Assembly: GCA_947497455.1 (NCBI GenBank)
Contig: CANMGU010000002.1
Coordinates: 1,706,506 to 1,770,505 of the forward strand
DNA: 64,000 bases
Direction: 5' to 3'
Origin: an uncultured Sphingomonadaceae bacterium
GTDB lineage: Bacteria; Pseudomonadota; Alphaproteobacteria; Sphingomonadales; Sphingomonadaceae
The notes under the pieces were generated by a model. The model had not been told where the DNA came from. It ran no database searches and worked only from the letters and a program-made list of their open reading frames with translations. Below, piece by piece: positions 35,280 to 44,655 of this stretch; within the stretch, counting starts at the first letter, position 1, and the number at the start of each line of letters is the position of its first letter. The position numbers and the translations under genes were made by a program.

Positions 35280-36914
35280 ATGGCCAGTGCCATTTCTGCG
35301 AATAAGGCTGAATTGCTAGCAATTGCCAATGCGGTTGCATCGGAAAAGATGATCGACAAGACCATTGTGGTCGAAGCGATGGAAGAGGCCATTCAGAAAG
35401 CAGCCCGTGCCCGTTACGGTGCCGAAAATGATATCCGCGCCAAGCTCGACCTGCAAACTGGCGACCTGCGCTTGTGGCGTGTGGTTGAAGTGGTTGAGGA
35501 AGTTGAAGACTATTTCAAGCAGGTTGACCTGAAACAAGCTGAAAAGCTGGAAAAGGGCTCGAAAGTGGGCGACTTCATTGTTGATCCGCTACCCGCTGTT
35601 GATCTCGGCCGTATCGATGCGCAGTCCGCAAAACAGGTTATCTTCCAGAAAGTCCGTGATGCTGAGCGTGAGCGGCAGTTTGAAGAATTCAAGGATCGCG
35701 CTGGCGAAATCATCACCGGTGTCGTGAAGTCAGTGGAATTCGGCCATGTCGTTGTTGATCTGGGTCGCGCTGAAGGCGTTATCCGCCGCGACCAGCAAAT
35801 TCCGCGCGAAGCCGCTCGTGTTGGTGACCGCGTCCGTTCGTTGATCATGAATGTGCGCCGCGAAAACCGTGGGCCGCAGATTTTCCTGTCCCGCGCACAT
35901 CCTGATTTCATGAAGCTCCTGTTTGCCCAGGAAGTACCTGAAATTTATGACGGCATTATCGAAATCAAAGCCGCCGCCCGTGACCCCGGCAGTCGCGCCA
36001 AAATCGGCGTGATCAGCCAGGATAGTTCAATCGATCCGGTTGGCGCCTGCGTGGGTATGAAGGGTAGCCGCGTTCAGGCCGTCGTGCAGGAAATGCAGGG
36101 CGAGAAAATCGACATCATTCCATGGTCCGACGATATCGCGACCTTTGTGGTGAACGCATTGCAGCCTGCGACGGTGAGCCGCGTGCTGATCGATGAAGAA
36201 GAAGGCCGTATCGAAGTGGTTGTTCCTGATGATCAGCTCAGCCTCGCCATTGGTCGCCGCGGACAGAATGTCCGTCTGGCGTCTCAATTGACCGGTTTGG
36301 CCATCGACATCATGACCGAAGCTGATAGCAGCGAGAAGCGTCAGGCCGAATTTGCCGTCCGCACCGCGATGTTCCAGGAAGATCTGGATGTGGATGAGAC
36401 CTTGTCGCAGCTTCTGGTTGCCGAAGGCTTTAGCGAGATGGAAGAAGTCGCTTATGTCGCTCCGGAAGAGCTTTCGAACATTGAAGGTTTTGACGACGAA
36501 CTGGCGGCTGAACTGCAAAGTCGTGCGCTGGAAGCCTTGGAACGCCGCGAAGCAGCTGCCAAGGCCGAGCGCACCGAGCTGGGCGTGGAAGATGCCATTG
36601 CCGAACTGCCATACATGACGGAAGCCATGTTGGTGACATTGGGTAAGGCGGGCCTCAAGACTCTCGACGATGTTGCTGATCTGGCAACCGACGAGCTGGT
36701 TTTGAAACGCAAAGCCGAGCCACGCCGCCGCAATGACAATCGCAAGCCAGAGCCCGATGGTGTGCTGGCGCAATATGGTCTGACCGAAGAGCAGGGCAAT
36801 GAGATTATCATGGCCGCCCGTGCGCACTGGTTTGACGACGAGGAAGAAGCTGCTCCGGCTGCTGACGCCGAGGCAAAAACAGGGGAGGACGCGAATGCGG
36901 AAGCTCCCCAATGA
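35280..36914 (+). CDS. nusA: transcription elongation/termination factor NusA
   Basis: A 544-residue RNA polymerase-binding factor. The N-terminal domain (1-125) is followed by an S1 domain near 135-200 (GEIITGVVKSVEFGHVVVDLGRAEGVI) and two KH domains (VGACVGMKGSRVQAVVQEM near 250 and LAIGRRGQNVRLASQLTG near 325). The C-terminus holds two helix-hairpin repeats and a short acidic, alanine-rich tail. It controls pausing, Rho-independent termination and, with Nus factors, antitermination. It overlaps the next gene by 20 bp. Normal length for the class. Confidence 0.96.
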   Translation: MASAISANKAELLAIANAVASEKMIDKTIVVEAMEEAIQKAARARYGAENDIRAKLDLQTGDLRLWRVVEVVEEVEDYFKQVDLKQAEKLEKGSKVGDFIVDPLPAVDLGRIDAQSAKQVIFQKVRDAERERQFEEFKDRAGEIITGVVKSVEFGHVVVDLGRAEGVIRRDQQIPREAARVGDRVRSLIMNVRRENRGPQIFLSRAHPDFMKLLFAQEVPEIYDGIIEIKAAARDPGSRAKIGVISQDSSIDPVGACVGMKGSRVQAVVQEMQGEKIDIIPWSDDIATFVVNALQPATVSRVLIDEEEGRIEVVVPDDQLSLAIGRRGQNVRLASQLTGLAIDIMTEADSSEKRQAEFAVRTAMFQEDLDVDETLSQLLVAEGFSEMEEVAYVAPEELSNIEGFDDELAAELQSRALEALERREAAAKAERTELGVEDAIAELPYMTEAMLVTLGKAGLKTLDDVADLATDELVLKRKAEPRRRNDNRKPEPDGVLAQYGLTEEQGNEIIMAARAHWFDDEEEAAPAADAEAKTGEDANAEAPQ

Positions 36915-37608
36915 GACGCCTTCTAAACCTTTAGATCGCGCAGCACATCGAAAATGCATATTGACTGGGGAAAGCCTTCTCCAGGATGCATTGGTGCGTC
37001 TCGCACTCAGTCCCGATGATGCCATCGCGCCGGATGTCCGTGCCAAGGCGCCGGGACGGGGCGCTTGGATCAGTGTTGATCGCGACGCACTGGCAGAAGC
37101 GCAAGCCAAAGGGGCACTGAAAGGTGCATTGTCGCGCGCCTTCAAAACCGGGAAGCTCACTATTCCCGATGATCTGGCCGCACAGGTTGAAAATGCGCTG
37201 GAACGCGCCACATTAGACAGGCTGGGACTGGAAGCGCGTGGCGGTATGCTTCTGACCGGTTCAGAAAAGATTGAAACGGCTGCGCGGCAGGGTGATCTTC
37301 AGATGCTCCTTCACGCCGCCGATGCTGGTCGTGACGGGTCCTCTAAACTGGATCAGGCATGGCGGGTTGGCAGTGATCGGGAAGGACAGGATGTCCGCGG
37401 TCAGATATTGCCAGTGGACCGACAGGCCCTTTCTGTGGCATTGGGCCGTCAAAATGTCGTGCATATAGGCATAACCGACCACAGGGCGGCGGGGCGAATA
37501 TCGCACATGCTGGATAGATGGTGCCGCTTTATCGGGTCTGATAAGGTCGATGGCACCAGTGATGATGGCAGCGATGAAGGCGGCGAGGCGGAGAAGAAAG
37601 TTGCGTGA
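36895..37608 (+). CDS. ylxR: YlxR (DUF448)/L7Ae-like RNA-binding protein
   Basis: A 237-residue protein between nusA and infB, where YlxR always sits. The N-terminal DUF448 domain has the HRKCILTGE segment and a GRGAWISVD motif, and a later part resembles an L7Ae-like RNA-binding domain (LDRLGLEARGGMLLTGSEKI, then ALGRQNVVHIGITDHRAAG). The C-terminal tail is acidic and glycine/serine-rich. The start is ATG at 36895 with GGGGAGG before it, inside the end of nusA. YlxR binds RNA; some relatives affect transcription. Confidence 0.9.
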   Translation: MRKLPNETPSKPLDRAAHRKCILTGESLLQDALVRLALSPDDAIAPDVRAKAPGRGAWISVDRDALAEAQAKGALKGALSRAFKTGKLTIPDDLAAQVENALERATLDRLGLEARGGMLLTGSEKIETAARQGDLQMLLHAADAGRDGSSKLDQAWRVGSDREGQDVRGQILPVDRQALSVALGRQNVVHIGITDHRAAGRISHMLDRWCRFIGSDKVDGTSDDGSDEGGEAEKKVA

Positions 37609-37674
37609 ACTGGTTTGAAGTTGATCAGTTAAAATATTGAAGTAATGAATTTTTTTAAGGATTAAGTCTGTTCG

Positions 37675-40224
37675 ATGAGTGAAGAAAATAAAGATACCGC
37701 AAAACCTGCACGCAAGCCTTTGGGACTGAAGCGTTCGGTTGAGCCTGGTGAAGTCAAACAGACGTTTAGCCATGGACGCACCAACAAGGTTGTCGTCGAG
37801 GTCAAGCGCCGTAAGCTGGTGGGCAAGCCTGGAGCACAGGAAGCCGCCAAGGAAGTGGTCAAGGAAACCCCGGCACCTGCCCCTGCGCCTGCACCTGTAG
37901 AAGCAAAGAAACCCGCTCCAGCGCCCAAGCCGAAGCAGGAAGATGTGCTGACCCGTCAGGAAAAGCAGGCGAAATTGCTGCGCGAGGCTGAAGAAGCCCG
38001 TCTGGCCGCCATGGAGGAAGCGCGTAAACGCGATACCAAGGCCAAGAAAGACCAGACCGCCGAAGAGAAAAAACGTGCGGAAGATAAGCGTAAGGCGGAA
38101 GAAGAAGCCGCCAAAAAGGCGCAGGAAGAAATTAAGGCAGCGGAAGAAGCGGCAGCTGCTGCAGCTGCCGAAGCGGCAGAGGCCCCTGAGACCACCGAAG
38201 AAGCCAAGCCTGCGACCAGCGGCGCGGCACATCCGCCTGCACGGAAGTTTACGCCGGTTGAGGCTCCGAAACGGCCTGAACCGAAACAGAAACCGAAAAC
38301 CGGACGCAGTGATCGTGGCGATCGCCGGCAATCCGGCAAGCTGACGGTTAATCGCGCTCTACGCGGTGAGGACGGCGCAGCACGTGCACGCTCGCTTGCG
38401 GCGCTTAAACGGGCGCGCGAGAAAGAAAAGCGCGCACAAATGTCGGGTCAACCGCGCGAACCGCGTGAGAAGCAGATCCGTGATGTCGTCGTGCCGGAAG
38501 CGATTACCGTACAGGAACTGTCCAAGCGTATGGGCGAAAAGGGTGCTGACCTTGTCAAATCCCTGTTCAATATGGGCTCGATGGTTACCGTCAACCAGAC
38601 GATTGATCAGGATACAGCGGAACTGCTGGTTGAAGAATTCGGCCATAATATCGAGCGTGTGTCCGAGGCCGATGTCGAAATCGATACCGAAAAAGATGTT
38701 GATCCGGAAGAAACGCTGAAGCCGCGTCCTCCCGTGGTAACGATTATGGGCCATGTTGATCATGGTAAAACATCGCTGCTCGACGCCCTGCGCGGAACCG
38801 ATGTCGTTGCTGGCGAAGCAGGCGGGATTACGCAGCATATTGGCGCTTATCAGGTCAAGATGAAATCGGGCGACAAGGTTACATTCCTTGATACGCCGGG
38901 CCACGAAGCCTTTACCAGTATGCGGCTGCGCGGTGCGAATGCGACCGATATCGTGATTTTGGTGGTGGCGGCTGATGACGGCCTGATGCCGCAGACGATC
39001 GAGGCGATCAACCACACCAAGGCGGCCGATGTGCCGATGATTGTGGCGATCAACAAGATCGACAAGGAAGGCGCGGATCCCATGCAGGTGCGCACGCGTC
39101 TGCTGGAACATGAGGTGATCGTCGAGGAAATGTCTGGTGACGTGCAGGATGTTGAGGTTTCTGCACTGAAGAAGACTAATCTCGAGGAACTGATTGAGAA
39201 GATCCACTTGCAGGCCGAGCTGCTTGAACTCAAAGCCCGCCCGGATCGTCCGGCCGAGGGCATTGTGATCGAGGCGAAGCTCGACAAGGGACGTGGGCCA
39301 GTGGCCACGGTTCTGGTCCAGCGCGGGACGCTGAAACGCGGCGATATCTTCGTTGTCGGCTCGCAAACCGGTAAGGTTCGGGCGATGATCGACGACAAGG
39401 GCGCACAGCCCAAGGAAGCCGGTCCGTCGGTTCCGGTCGAAGTGCTGGGTCTGTCCGGCGTTCCGTCTGCCGGTGACAAGCTCACCGTGGTCGAGAATGA
39501 ATCACGCGCGCGCGAAGTCGCAACCTATCGGGCCGAGCAGGAGAAACTGCAACGCACAACACAGGCGCCGACGAGTCTGGAGAACATGTTCTCTGCGGCG
39601 GCGGACAGCGCGGTTGAATTCCCGCTGCTGGTGAAAGCCGATGTGCAGGGCAGTACCGAAGCTATTGTGCAGGCGCTGAACAAGATATCCAATGACGATA
39701 TCAAGGTCCGTATCCTGCACAGCGGCGTAGGCGCGATTACTGAGTCTGATGTGACTCTGGCGAGTGCCAGCAAGGCGCCGATTATCGGCTTTAACGTGCG
39801 GCCTAATGCGAAAGCCCGTGAAATTGCCAAACGCGATGGAGTGCGTCTGAAATATTTCGATATCATCTATGATCTGACCGATGAAATCCGCGCCGAAATG
39901 GCCGGTGAGCTTGGTCCAGAGAAGATCGAGAATGTCATGGGCCGCGCCGAGGTCAAAGAGGTGTTCAAATCGGGCAAGCGCGACAAGGCCGCTGGTCTGT
40001 TGGTCACCGAAGGCACGCTGCGCAAAGGTCTGTTCGCACGGCTTACCCGCGAGGATGTTATCGTCAGCAAGACGACCATCGCCTCGCTCCGTCGCTTCAA
40101 GGACGATGTTGAGGAAGTCCGCGCCGGTATGGAATGTGGTGCGGTGCTCGAGGACACCAACGACATCAAACCGGGCGATATGCTGGAAGTCTTTGAGGTT
40201 GAAGAGAAAGAACGCGTTCTTTGA
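37675..40224 (+). CDS. infB: translation initiation factor IF-2
   Basis: An 849-residue GTPase that places initiator tRNA on the 30S subunit. A long, charged alanine/lysine/glutamate-rich region with proline blocks fills residues 60-240, as in many alphaproteobacteria. An IF2 N-terminal domain with [20 protein letters not shown] follows, then the G domain: GHVDHGKT at 359-366, DTPGHEAF near 405 and NKIDKEG near 460. Domains II-IV complete the protein, ending in [13 protein letters not shown]. The low-complexity part is the source of several false overlapping frames on the other strand. Confidence 0.97.
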   Translation: MSEENKDTAKPARKPLGLKRSVEPGEVKQTFSHGRTNKVVVEVKRRKLVGKPGAQEAAKEVVKETPAPAPAPAPVEAKKPAPAPKPKQEDVLTRQEKQAKLLREAEEARLAAMEEARKRDTKAKKDQTAEEKKRAEDKRKAEEEAAKKAQEEIKAAEEAAAAAAAEAAEAPETTEEAKPATSGAAHPPARKFTPVEAPKRPEPKQKPKTGRSDRGDRRQSGKLTVNRALRGEDGAARARSLAALKRAREKEKRAQMSGQPREPREKQIRDVVVPEAITVQELSKRMGEKGADLVKSLFNMGSMVTVNQTIDQDTAELLVEEFGHNIERVSEADVEIDTEKDVDPEETLKPRPPVVTIMGHVDHGKTSLLDALRGTDVVAGEAGGITQHIGAYQVKMKSGDKVTFLDTPGHEAFTSMRLRGANATDIVILVVAADDGLMPQTIEAINHTKAADVPMIVAINKIDKEGADPMQVRTRLLEHEVIVEEMSGDVQDVEVSALKKTNLEELIEKIHLQAELLELKARPDRPAEGIVIEAKLDKGRGPVATVLVQRGTLKRGDIFVVGSQTGKVRAMIDDKGAQPKEAGPSVPVEVLGLSGVPSAGDKLTVVENESRAREVATYRAEQEKLQRTTQAPTSLENMFSAAADSAVEFPLLVKADVQGSTEAIVQALNKISNDDIKVRILHSGVGAITESDVTLASASKAPIIGFNVRPNAKAREIAKRDGVRLKYFDIIYDLTDEIRAEMAGELGPEKIENVMGRAEVKEVFKSGKRDKAAGLLVTEGTLRKGLFARLTREDVIVSKTTIASLRRFKDDVEEVRAGMECGAVLEDTNDIKPGDMLEVFEVEEKERVL

Positions 40225-40253
40225 CGGCGGATCAATCCTTCTGGGGGACAGAA

Positions 40254-40676
40254 ATGGTTGAGGCGCTGAAGCAAGAAGACGTGCTGGGTTTTAAGCGCCC
40301 ACCCTGTTCCGAAGCGGTAAACGCCGTGATACTGGCGGCGGACACGGAAACCGGCGCTGTCCGGATGCAGTTTGATGCACCGCAGGCTTTTACGAGCCCA
40401 CGAGGCACCATTCAGGGCGGCTTTGTCGCGGCGATGGTTGATGAAGTGATCGGCATTCCGGTGCTGGTAAAATCCGGTGGTGAGAATGCACCGCTTACAC
40501 TGGATTTGAGCGTGACCTACATCAAACCGGTTCTGCCGGGGCGTGTTTACGGAGAAGGGCAGATTGTCCGCGTGGGACGATCAATCGCTTTTCTCGAAGC
40601 GCAACTCTATGATGAGGCGGGCGCGCTATTGGTGAAGGCCACATCTACGGCTAAGGTTGGACCGACGATAAAGTAA
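40254..40676 (+). CDS. PaaI-type hotdog thioesterase
   Basis: A 140-residue hotdog-fold protein of the PaaI/YbgC-like thioesterase group, hydrolysing acyl-CoA thioesters. The core strand/helix [20 protein letters not shown] has the GGxxAxxxDE pattern, and [16 protein letters not shown] matches the second half. The substrate is unknown. The ATG at 40254 has GGGGGA seven bases upstream and is preferred to the TTG at 40221. It sits between infB and rbfA, an unusual place, and overlaps the rbfA start by one base. Confidence 0.85.
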   Translation: MVEALKQEDVLGFKRPPCSEAVNAVILAADTETGAVRMQFDAPQAFTSPRGTIQGGFVAAMVDEVIGIPVLVKSGGENAPLTLDLSVTYIKPVLPGRVYGEGQIVRVGRSIAFLEAQLYDEAGALLVKATSTAKVGPTIK

Positions 40677-41086
40677 TGGCAAAATATAACGACACATCTC
40701 CTGAAGGCCGCTCAGTGCGGCTCTTGCGCGTGGGTGAGCAGGTTCGGCATATCTTGTCGGAGCTGCTGATGCGCGGGGAAGTGCATGATGATGTGCTGAC
40801 ATCTCACTCGGTCAGCGTCACCGAGGTGCGCATGTCTCCGGATTTGCGCCATGCCACGGTATTTGTGAAACCCTTGCTGGGCGCGAATGAGGCGGATGTG
40901 CTCAAGGCGCTGAAAACCAACACCGCCTATTTTCAGAAGCAGGTCGCCAGCCGGGTAAAGATGAAATATGCCGCTCGGCTTAAATTTCTCGCCGACGAGA
41001 GCTTTGACGAAGCGGCGCACATCGAAAATTTGCTGAACAATCCGAAAGTTGCCCAGGATTTGGGTGACGACCAGAGCGAAGAATAG
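40676..41086 (+). CDS. rbfA: ribosome-binding factor A
   Basis: A 136-residue 30S maturation factor with a KH-type fold. Recognisable parts are [20 protein letters not shown] at the start and [19 protein letters not shown] in the middle, ending in [22 protein letters not shown]. Its ATG shares a base with the thioesterase stop. After rbfA comes a palindrome-containing gap and a series of unrelated genes before truB, instead of truB directly. Confidence 0.95.
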   Translation: MAKYNDTSPEGRSVRLLRVGEQVRHILSELLMRGEVHDDVLTSHSVSVTEVRMSPDLRHATVFVKPLLGANEADVLKALKTNTAYFQKQVASRVKMKYAARLKFLADESFDEAAHIENLLNNPKVAQDLGDDQSEE

Positions 41087-41100
41087 TAAAAGCACATTTT

Positions 41101-41136
41101 CGCAATCCTGAACTTGATTCAGGATATCATTGCGGG
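41101..41136. repeat. palindromic element in the rbfA-tdk gap (same core as the truB insertion)
   Basis: ATCCTGAA and TTCAGGAT surround CTTGA (41105-41125), a perfect 8-bp inverted repeat. Outer bases CGCA(AT) and (AT)TGCG extend it. The 21-bp core is identical to the left half of the element inside truB at 44122-44142. Confidence 0.8.
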
Positions 41137-41152
41137 TCATATGGTTAACAGA

Positions 41153-41175
41153 GATTCTGGAACGATTTCAGAATC
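41153..41175. repeat. second inverted repeat before tdk
   Basis: GATTCTG (41153-41159) and CAGAATC (41169-41175) pair around 9 nt. It resembles a decayed form of the neighbouring palindrome (about 12 of 21 core positions agree) and lies 20 bp upstream of tdk. Confidence 0.5.
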
Positions 41176-41194
41176 ATGGGTTTAGAGACTGATT

Positions 41195-41773
41195 ATGGCC
41201 AAACTCTATTTCTACTACAGCTCGATGAACGCGGGCAAATCAACCACATTGCTGCAGGCGGATTTCAACTATCGCGAACGCGGCATGCGCACGATGCTGT
41301 GGACGGCGGCGCTGGATGACCGCGAGGATGCCGGTTGGATCAACTCGCGTATCGGTCTGAAGAAAAAAGCCCATCTGTTTGAAAATGAAACAGATATGCT
41401 GGCAGATATCAGCACGCAACATGAAGAGAATACCCTGGATTGCGTGCTGATCGATGAAGCCCAGTTCATGACCAAGGACCAGGTCTTCCAGGTGGCGTTG
41501 GTCGCGGATCAATTGCGCATTCCCGTTCTTGCCTACGGCCTGCGTACCGATTTCCAGGCGGCTCTATTTCCCGGCAGTGCGCAATTGCTAGCCATTGCGG
41601 ATGAGCTGGTCGAAATCAAAGCGGTCTGTGAATGCGGCAGTAAATCGACGATGAACATGCGTGTCGATGAAGAGGGCAATCCTGTGCTGGCTGGCCAACA
41701 AACGGCCATTGGTGGCAACGAGCTATATGTCGCGCTGTGCCGCAAGCATTTCATGGAAAAACTCAATGGCTGA
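41195..41773 (+). CDS. tdk: thymidine kinase
   Basis: A 192-residue type II thymidine kinase that salvages thymidine with ATP. The P-loop is YSSMNAGKSTTLLQ near the N-terminus, the Walker B/active-site region is CVLIDEAQFMT, and YGLRTDFQAALFPGSAQLLAIAD is a family signature. Zinc-binding cysteines are CECG and a later CRKH near the end. It has its own gap upstream and probably its own promoter; it overlaps the next gene by 8 bp. Confidence 0.96.
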   Translation: MAKLYFYYSSMNAGKSTTLLQADFNYRERGMRTMLWTAALDDREDAGWINSRIGLKKKAHLFENETDMLADISTQHEENTLDCVLIDEAQFMTKDQVFQVALVADQLRIPVLAYGLRTDFQAALFPGSAQLLAIADELVEIKAVCECGSKSTMNMRVDEEGNPVLAGQQTAIGGNELYVALCRKHFMEKLNG

Positions 41774-42308
41774 CCTGTCGGCGGTACTGGAGGAATTTCC
41801 GGTACGTCTGGAACCCCTGGCGGAACATCATATCGAACCGCTGCGTGCCGCCTGTGCGGAGGATCAAGAAATCTGGGATATCTACCCGGTTTCGATGCTG
41901 GATGAACATTTCGACGAGGCTATGAAAGCCTTTCACAATACAGACAATTGGGTACAGTTGGCGGTGATCGATACAGAATCCGGCAAGCTGGTGGGTATGA
42001 GCAATTATATCAATCCTGATCCCAACACCAAAGTCACCGAAATTGGCGGAACCTATATTGCGCCTTCGGTACGCGGCAGCGGATTTAACGATGTCATGAA
42101 GAAGCTGATGATCGATCATGCTTTTTCTTGCGGCTTTTCCCGCATCGAATTTCGCGTCGATACCCGCAACAAACGCTCCATGGCGGCGGTGCTGAAGCTG
42201 GGCGCCAAGCACGAAGGGACGCTGCGCAAAAACCGGATTACCTGGACTGGCTTTATTCGCGATACGGCTGTATTTGGCTTGCTCCAAGAGGAGTGGGCAA
42301 ACCGGTAA
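41766..42308 (+). CDS. GNAT-family N-acetyltransferase
   Basis: A 180-residue GNAT acetyltransferase. The acetyl-CoA site appears as GTYIAPSVRGSGFNDVMKKLM and the RimJ/RimL-type features FRVDTRNKRSMAAVLKLGAKHEG follow, indicating a protein or small-molecule acceptor of the RimJ/L group. The ATG at 41766 lies within the end of tdk, overlapping by 8 bp. It shares one base with the downstream methyltransferase start, so three genes are tightly coupled. Confidence 0.85.
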   Translation: MADLSAVLEEFPVRLEPLAEHHIEPLRAACAEDQEIWDIYPVSMLDEHFDEAMKAFHNTDNWVQLAVIDTESGKLVGMSNYINPDPNTKVTEIGGTYIAPSVRGSGFNDVMKKLMIDHAFSCGFSRIEFRVDTRNKRSMAAVLKLGAKHEGTLRKNRITWTGFIRDTAVFGLLQEEWANR

Positions 42309-43027
42309 TGACAGATGATGTGAACGGCTGGGTGCAGTCAGCCGACGCGTGGATTGCTTCCGTCGGCGAGCAAGGCGACTGGACCCGGCGTACATTTCTG
42401 GACGCCGTTATGCTTGACCGTGGGGTTGCTATTGGCGGGCGGTTTCTCGATGTGGGGTGTGGGGAAGGACGCTTTGTCCGTATGTTGCAAGATCGCGGCA
42501 TGTCCGGATCGGGCATCGATCCGGTGCCGAGCCTGATTGAAACGGCCCAGAAACGCGATCCAGAGGGCGATTATGCGATTGGCTTTGGTGAAAAACTGGC
42601 CTTTGATGAAGCCAGTTTCGACCTGACTATCGCTTATTTGTCGCTGATCGATATTGAAGATTATCGCACGGCGATTGCAGAAATGGCGCGCGTGACTAAG
42701 CCTGGTGGTTCCTTGCTTATCGCGAATCTGACCAGCTTTTTTACCGCAGGTAAATGGAGTCGTAGCCTGACAGGCGCCGCAAAAAGCTTTCAGATGGATG
42801 ATTATTCCAAGGAGCGCGCTACCCGCGAAAAATGGGCAGGCATCGACATCCTAAACTGGCATCGCCCGCTCAGTGCCTATTTCGAAGCTTTCCTCGGCAA
42901 CGACCTGCAGCTGACGCATTTTTCAGAGCCAACGCCGCCGCCAGTCGATGATGCGAAGCATGACCGCTATACCCGTGTGCCCGGGTTTCTGGTTATGGAG
43001 TGGAAGAAGTCGACTCAGGGAAGGTAG
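42308..43027 (+). CDS. SAM-dependent methyltransferase (class I)
   Basis: A 239-residue methyltransferase of the UbiE/type 11 group. Motif I is FLDVGCGEGRFVRMLQDRG, then GIDPVPSLIETAQKR, FDLTIAYLSLIDIEDY and MARVTKPGGSLLIANLTSF. The substrate is unknown. The ATG at 42308 overlaps the GNAT stop by one base. A later region with WHRPLSAYFEAFLGNDL may form a lid for the acceptor. It is probably the last gene of the tdk operon. Confidence 0.85.
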   Translation: MTDDVNGWVQSADAWIASVGEQGDWTRRTFLDAVMLDRGVAIGGRFLDVGCGEGRFVRMLQDRGMSGSGIDPVPSLIETAQKRDPEGDYAIGFGEKLAFDEASFDLTIAYLSLIDIEDYRTAIAEMARVTKPGGSLLIANLTSFFTAGKWSRSLTGAAKSFQMDDYSKERATREKWAGIDILNWHRPLSAYFEAFLGNDLQLTHFSEPTPPPVDDAKHDRYTRVPGFLVMEWKKSTQGR

Positions 43028-43035
43028 ATTTAATT

Positions 43036-43074
43036 TACCCGGGTATATTGACTCGATTATTATCGGGGTATAAA
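43036..43074 (+). promoter_or_regulatory. possible promoter and operator of the DUF2239 gene
   Basis: A perfect 10-bp palindrome TACCCGGGTA (43036-43045) is followed by TTGACT (43048-43053) and TATAAA (43069-43074). The 15-bp spacing is shorter than ideal. The palindrome touches the -35 and could bind a regulator. Confidence 0.35.
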
Positions 43075-43096
43075 TGCACGTCCGAAAGGATTGACC

Positions 43097-43609
43097 ATGA
43101 CCACCTATACAGCATTTTCGGAAGCAAACTGGTTGGCGACCGGATCTCGCTCTGAGATTATTGACACCTTGCGCGCTTTGCCTGCGGTTAAGCGGAGTTC
43201 GGACATTTTGGTTTTCGATGACGAGACCGGTAATCAGATAGACTTTGATTTGCGGGCTAACAATGAAACAGAAGCGCCGACCAAACGGGGGCGGCCAAAA
43301 CTTGGCGTGATTTCAAAGGAGATCACGTTGCTTCCGCGGCATTGGGATTGGCTGGGAAAGCAATCCGGCGGGGCATCGGCGACATTGCGCCGATTGGTTG
43401 ATCAGGCGCGAAAAACTGGTGTGGACAAACGAAAAGGACAAGATGCCGCTTATCATTTCCTGACGGTGATTGCAGGAGATTGGCCGCAATTTGAGGAAGT
43501 GATACGGGCGCTTTACGCCGGTGATCGGGAACGTTTTGAATTGCTTTCCAAGCAATGGTCGGCTTCGGTCCGCGATCACGCTATCGGTCTGGCATGGCCG
43601 AATCCCTGA
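43097..43609 (+). CDS. DUF2239 protein
   Basis: A 170-residue protein of the DUF2239 family, whose function is not known. Visible are the N-terminal TAFSEANWLATGS, LVFDDETGNQIDFDLR, RGRPKLGVISKEITLLPRHWDWL and a C-terminal QDAAYHFLTVIAGDWPQFEEV. The middle RGRPKLG plus the helix around HWDWL recall a DNA-binding AT-hook/ribbon, so a regulatory role is possible. The ATG at 43097 has AAAGGA upstream. It ends 22 bp before truB. Confidence 0.8.
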   Translation: MTTYTAFSEANWLATGSRSEIIDTLRALPAVKRSSDILVFDDETGNQIDFDLRANNETEAPTKRGRPKLGVISKEITLLPRHWDWLGKQSGGASATLRRLVDQARKTGVDKRKGQDAAYHFLTVIAGDWPQFEEVIRALYAGDRERFELLSKQWSASVRDHAIGLAWPNP

Positions 43610-43631
43610 TGCTTTTTTCCAGGAATTATTC

Positions 43632-44630
43632 TTGAAACACCATGGCTGGATCATTCTCGACAAACCGCTGGAGCTGGGTTCAACTCAGGCCGTTGGTGCG
43701 GTGAAGCGTAACCTGCGCGAAGCGGGGCTGCTCGGGAAGGGCAAGGACAAGACCAAGGTTGGTCATGGCGGGACGCTGGATCCGCTGGCGACCGGGGTCT
43801 TGCCGATTGCCATAGGCGAAGCGACGAAGCTTTGCGGGCGGATGCTGGATGCTTCGAAAATCTACGAATTCACGATTGCCTTCGGTAGCGAGACCGAGAC
43901 GCTGGATGCGGAGGGAGAGATTTCCGAAACTTCCGATCATCTTCCCACATTAGCGGAGGTAGAAGCGATATTGCCGGAATTTACCGGGGTCATTGATCAG
44001 ATACCGCCGAAATATTCCGCTCTGAAAATTGATGGCAAGCGGGCCTATGATCTGGCGCGGGCTGGCGAGGCGGTTGAGATGAAGATGCGGAGTGTGACGA
44101 TATATTCCCTGGAAATTCGTCATCCTGAACTTGATTCAGGATCCAGAGCATCAAGCGCAAGCGTTAGCGAAAACTCGCCCTGGATTCCGGATCAAGTCCG
44201 GAATGACGTTGTGCAAGAAGTGACCCTCACCGCCAATGTTTCGAAAGGTACTTATATCCGTTCTCTCGCGCGCGATATTGCCCGTGCACTGGGCACCGTC
44301 GGCCATGTTGCGATGTTGCGCCGGACCAAGGCCGGGCCGTTTACGCTCAAACATGCGATTTCACTGGACAAACTCAATGAAATTGGTAAGGGCGCGGACA
44401 TTAAAGATTATCTCTTGCCGCTTGAGGCGGGGCTGGACGACATCCCGGCTTTCGACCTCACTCCTGATCAGGCGAGACTGCTTCGGCAAGGCCAAGTGCT
44501 GGACGAACAGGATTTGATCGGGAACCCCGCCATAAACGGGCTTTTCTTAGCGACCGAAGACGGAAGTCCGGTTGCGCTGGCAGAGCTTGTTGATGGGATC
44601 GTAAAGGTCGTTCGCGGGTTTAATTTGTAA
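43632..44630 (+). CDS. truB: tRNA pseudouridine-55 synthase with a 31-residue palindrome-encoded insertion
   Basis: A 332-residue pseudouridine synthase that modifies U55 in the T loop of tRNAs. The catalytic aspartate lies in [14 protein letters not shown], with [31 protein letters not shown] and [14 protein letters not shown] as family signatures. The start is TTG at 43632, because AGGA is seven bases upstream and [10 protein letters not shown] begins there. Residues 163-193 (RHPELDSG to PDQVRNDV) have no counterpart in TruB and are encoded by two palindromes at 44118-44210. Removing these 93 bases restores E-I-V-Q-E-V in frame. The insertion is in the loop before the SKGTYIRSL strand and the rest of the protein is intact. 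Confidence 0.94.
   Translation: MKHHGWIILDKPLELGSTQAVGAVKRNLREAGLLGKGKDKTKVGHGGTLDPLATGVLPIAIGEATKLCGRMLDASKIYEFTIAFGSETETLDAEGEISETSDHLPTLAEVEAILPEFTGVIDQIPPKYSALKIDGKRAYDLARAGEAVEMKMRSVTIYSLEIRHPELDSGSRASSASVSENSPWIPDQVRNDVVQEVTLTANVSKGTYIRSLARDIARALGTVGHVAMLRRTKAGPFTLKHAISLDKLNEIGKGADIKDYLLPLEAGLDDIPAFDLTPDQARLLRQGQVLDEQDLIGNPAINGLFLATEDGSPVALAELVDGIVKVVRGFNL
44118..44208. repeat. bipartite palindromic element inserted in truB
   Basis: A 29-bp left half (44118-44146) and a 29-bp right half (44180-44208) are imperfect inverted copies (23 of 29 positions, all differences transitions) around a 33-bp spacer. Each half is itself a palindrome: ATCCTGAA/TTCAGGAT around CTTGA on the left, ATTCCGGA/TCCGGAAT around TCAAG on the right. 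TT occurs on both edges and may be a 2-bp target duplication. Confidence 0.85.
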
Positions 44631-44655
44631 AGATGTTCGAAGGAAAAATAAGAAT

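Noticed and set aside
36027-37211. Long antisense frame (394 codons) opposite nusA
   Set aside because: It lies wholly opposite nusA and ylxR, has no ribosome-binding site and no recognisable domain. Codon bias of the real genes keeps the frame open.
37261-39366. Long antisense frames opposite infB
   Set aside because: They come from the low-complexity lysine/glutamate/alanine region and the G domain of IF-2; compositions such as repeated phenylalanine/arginine are not protein-like.
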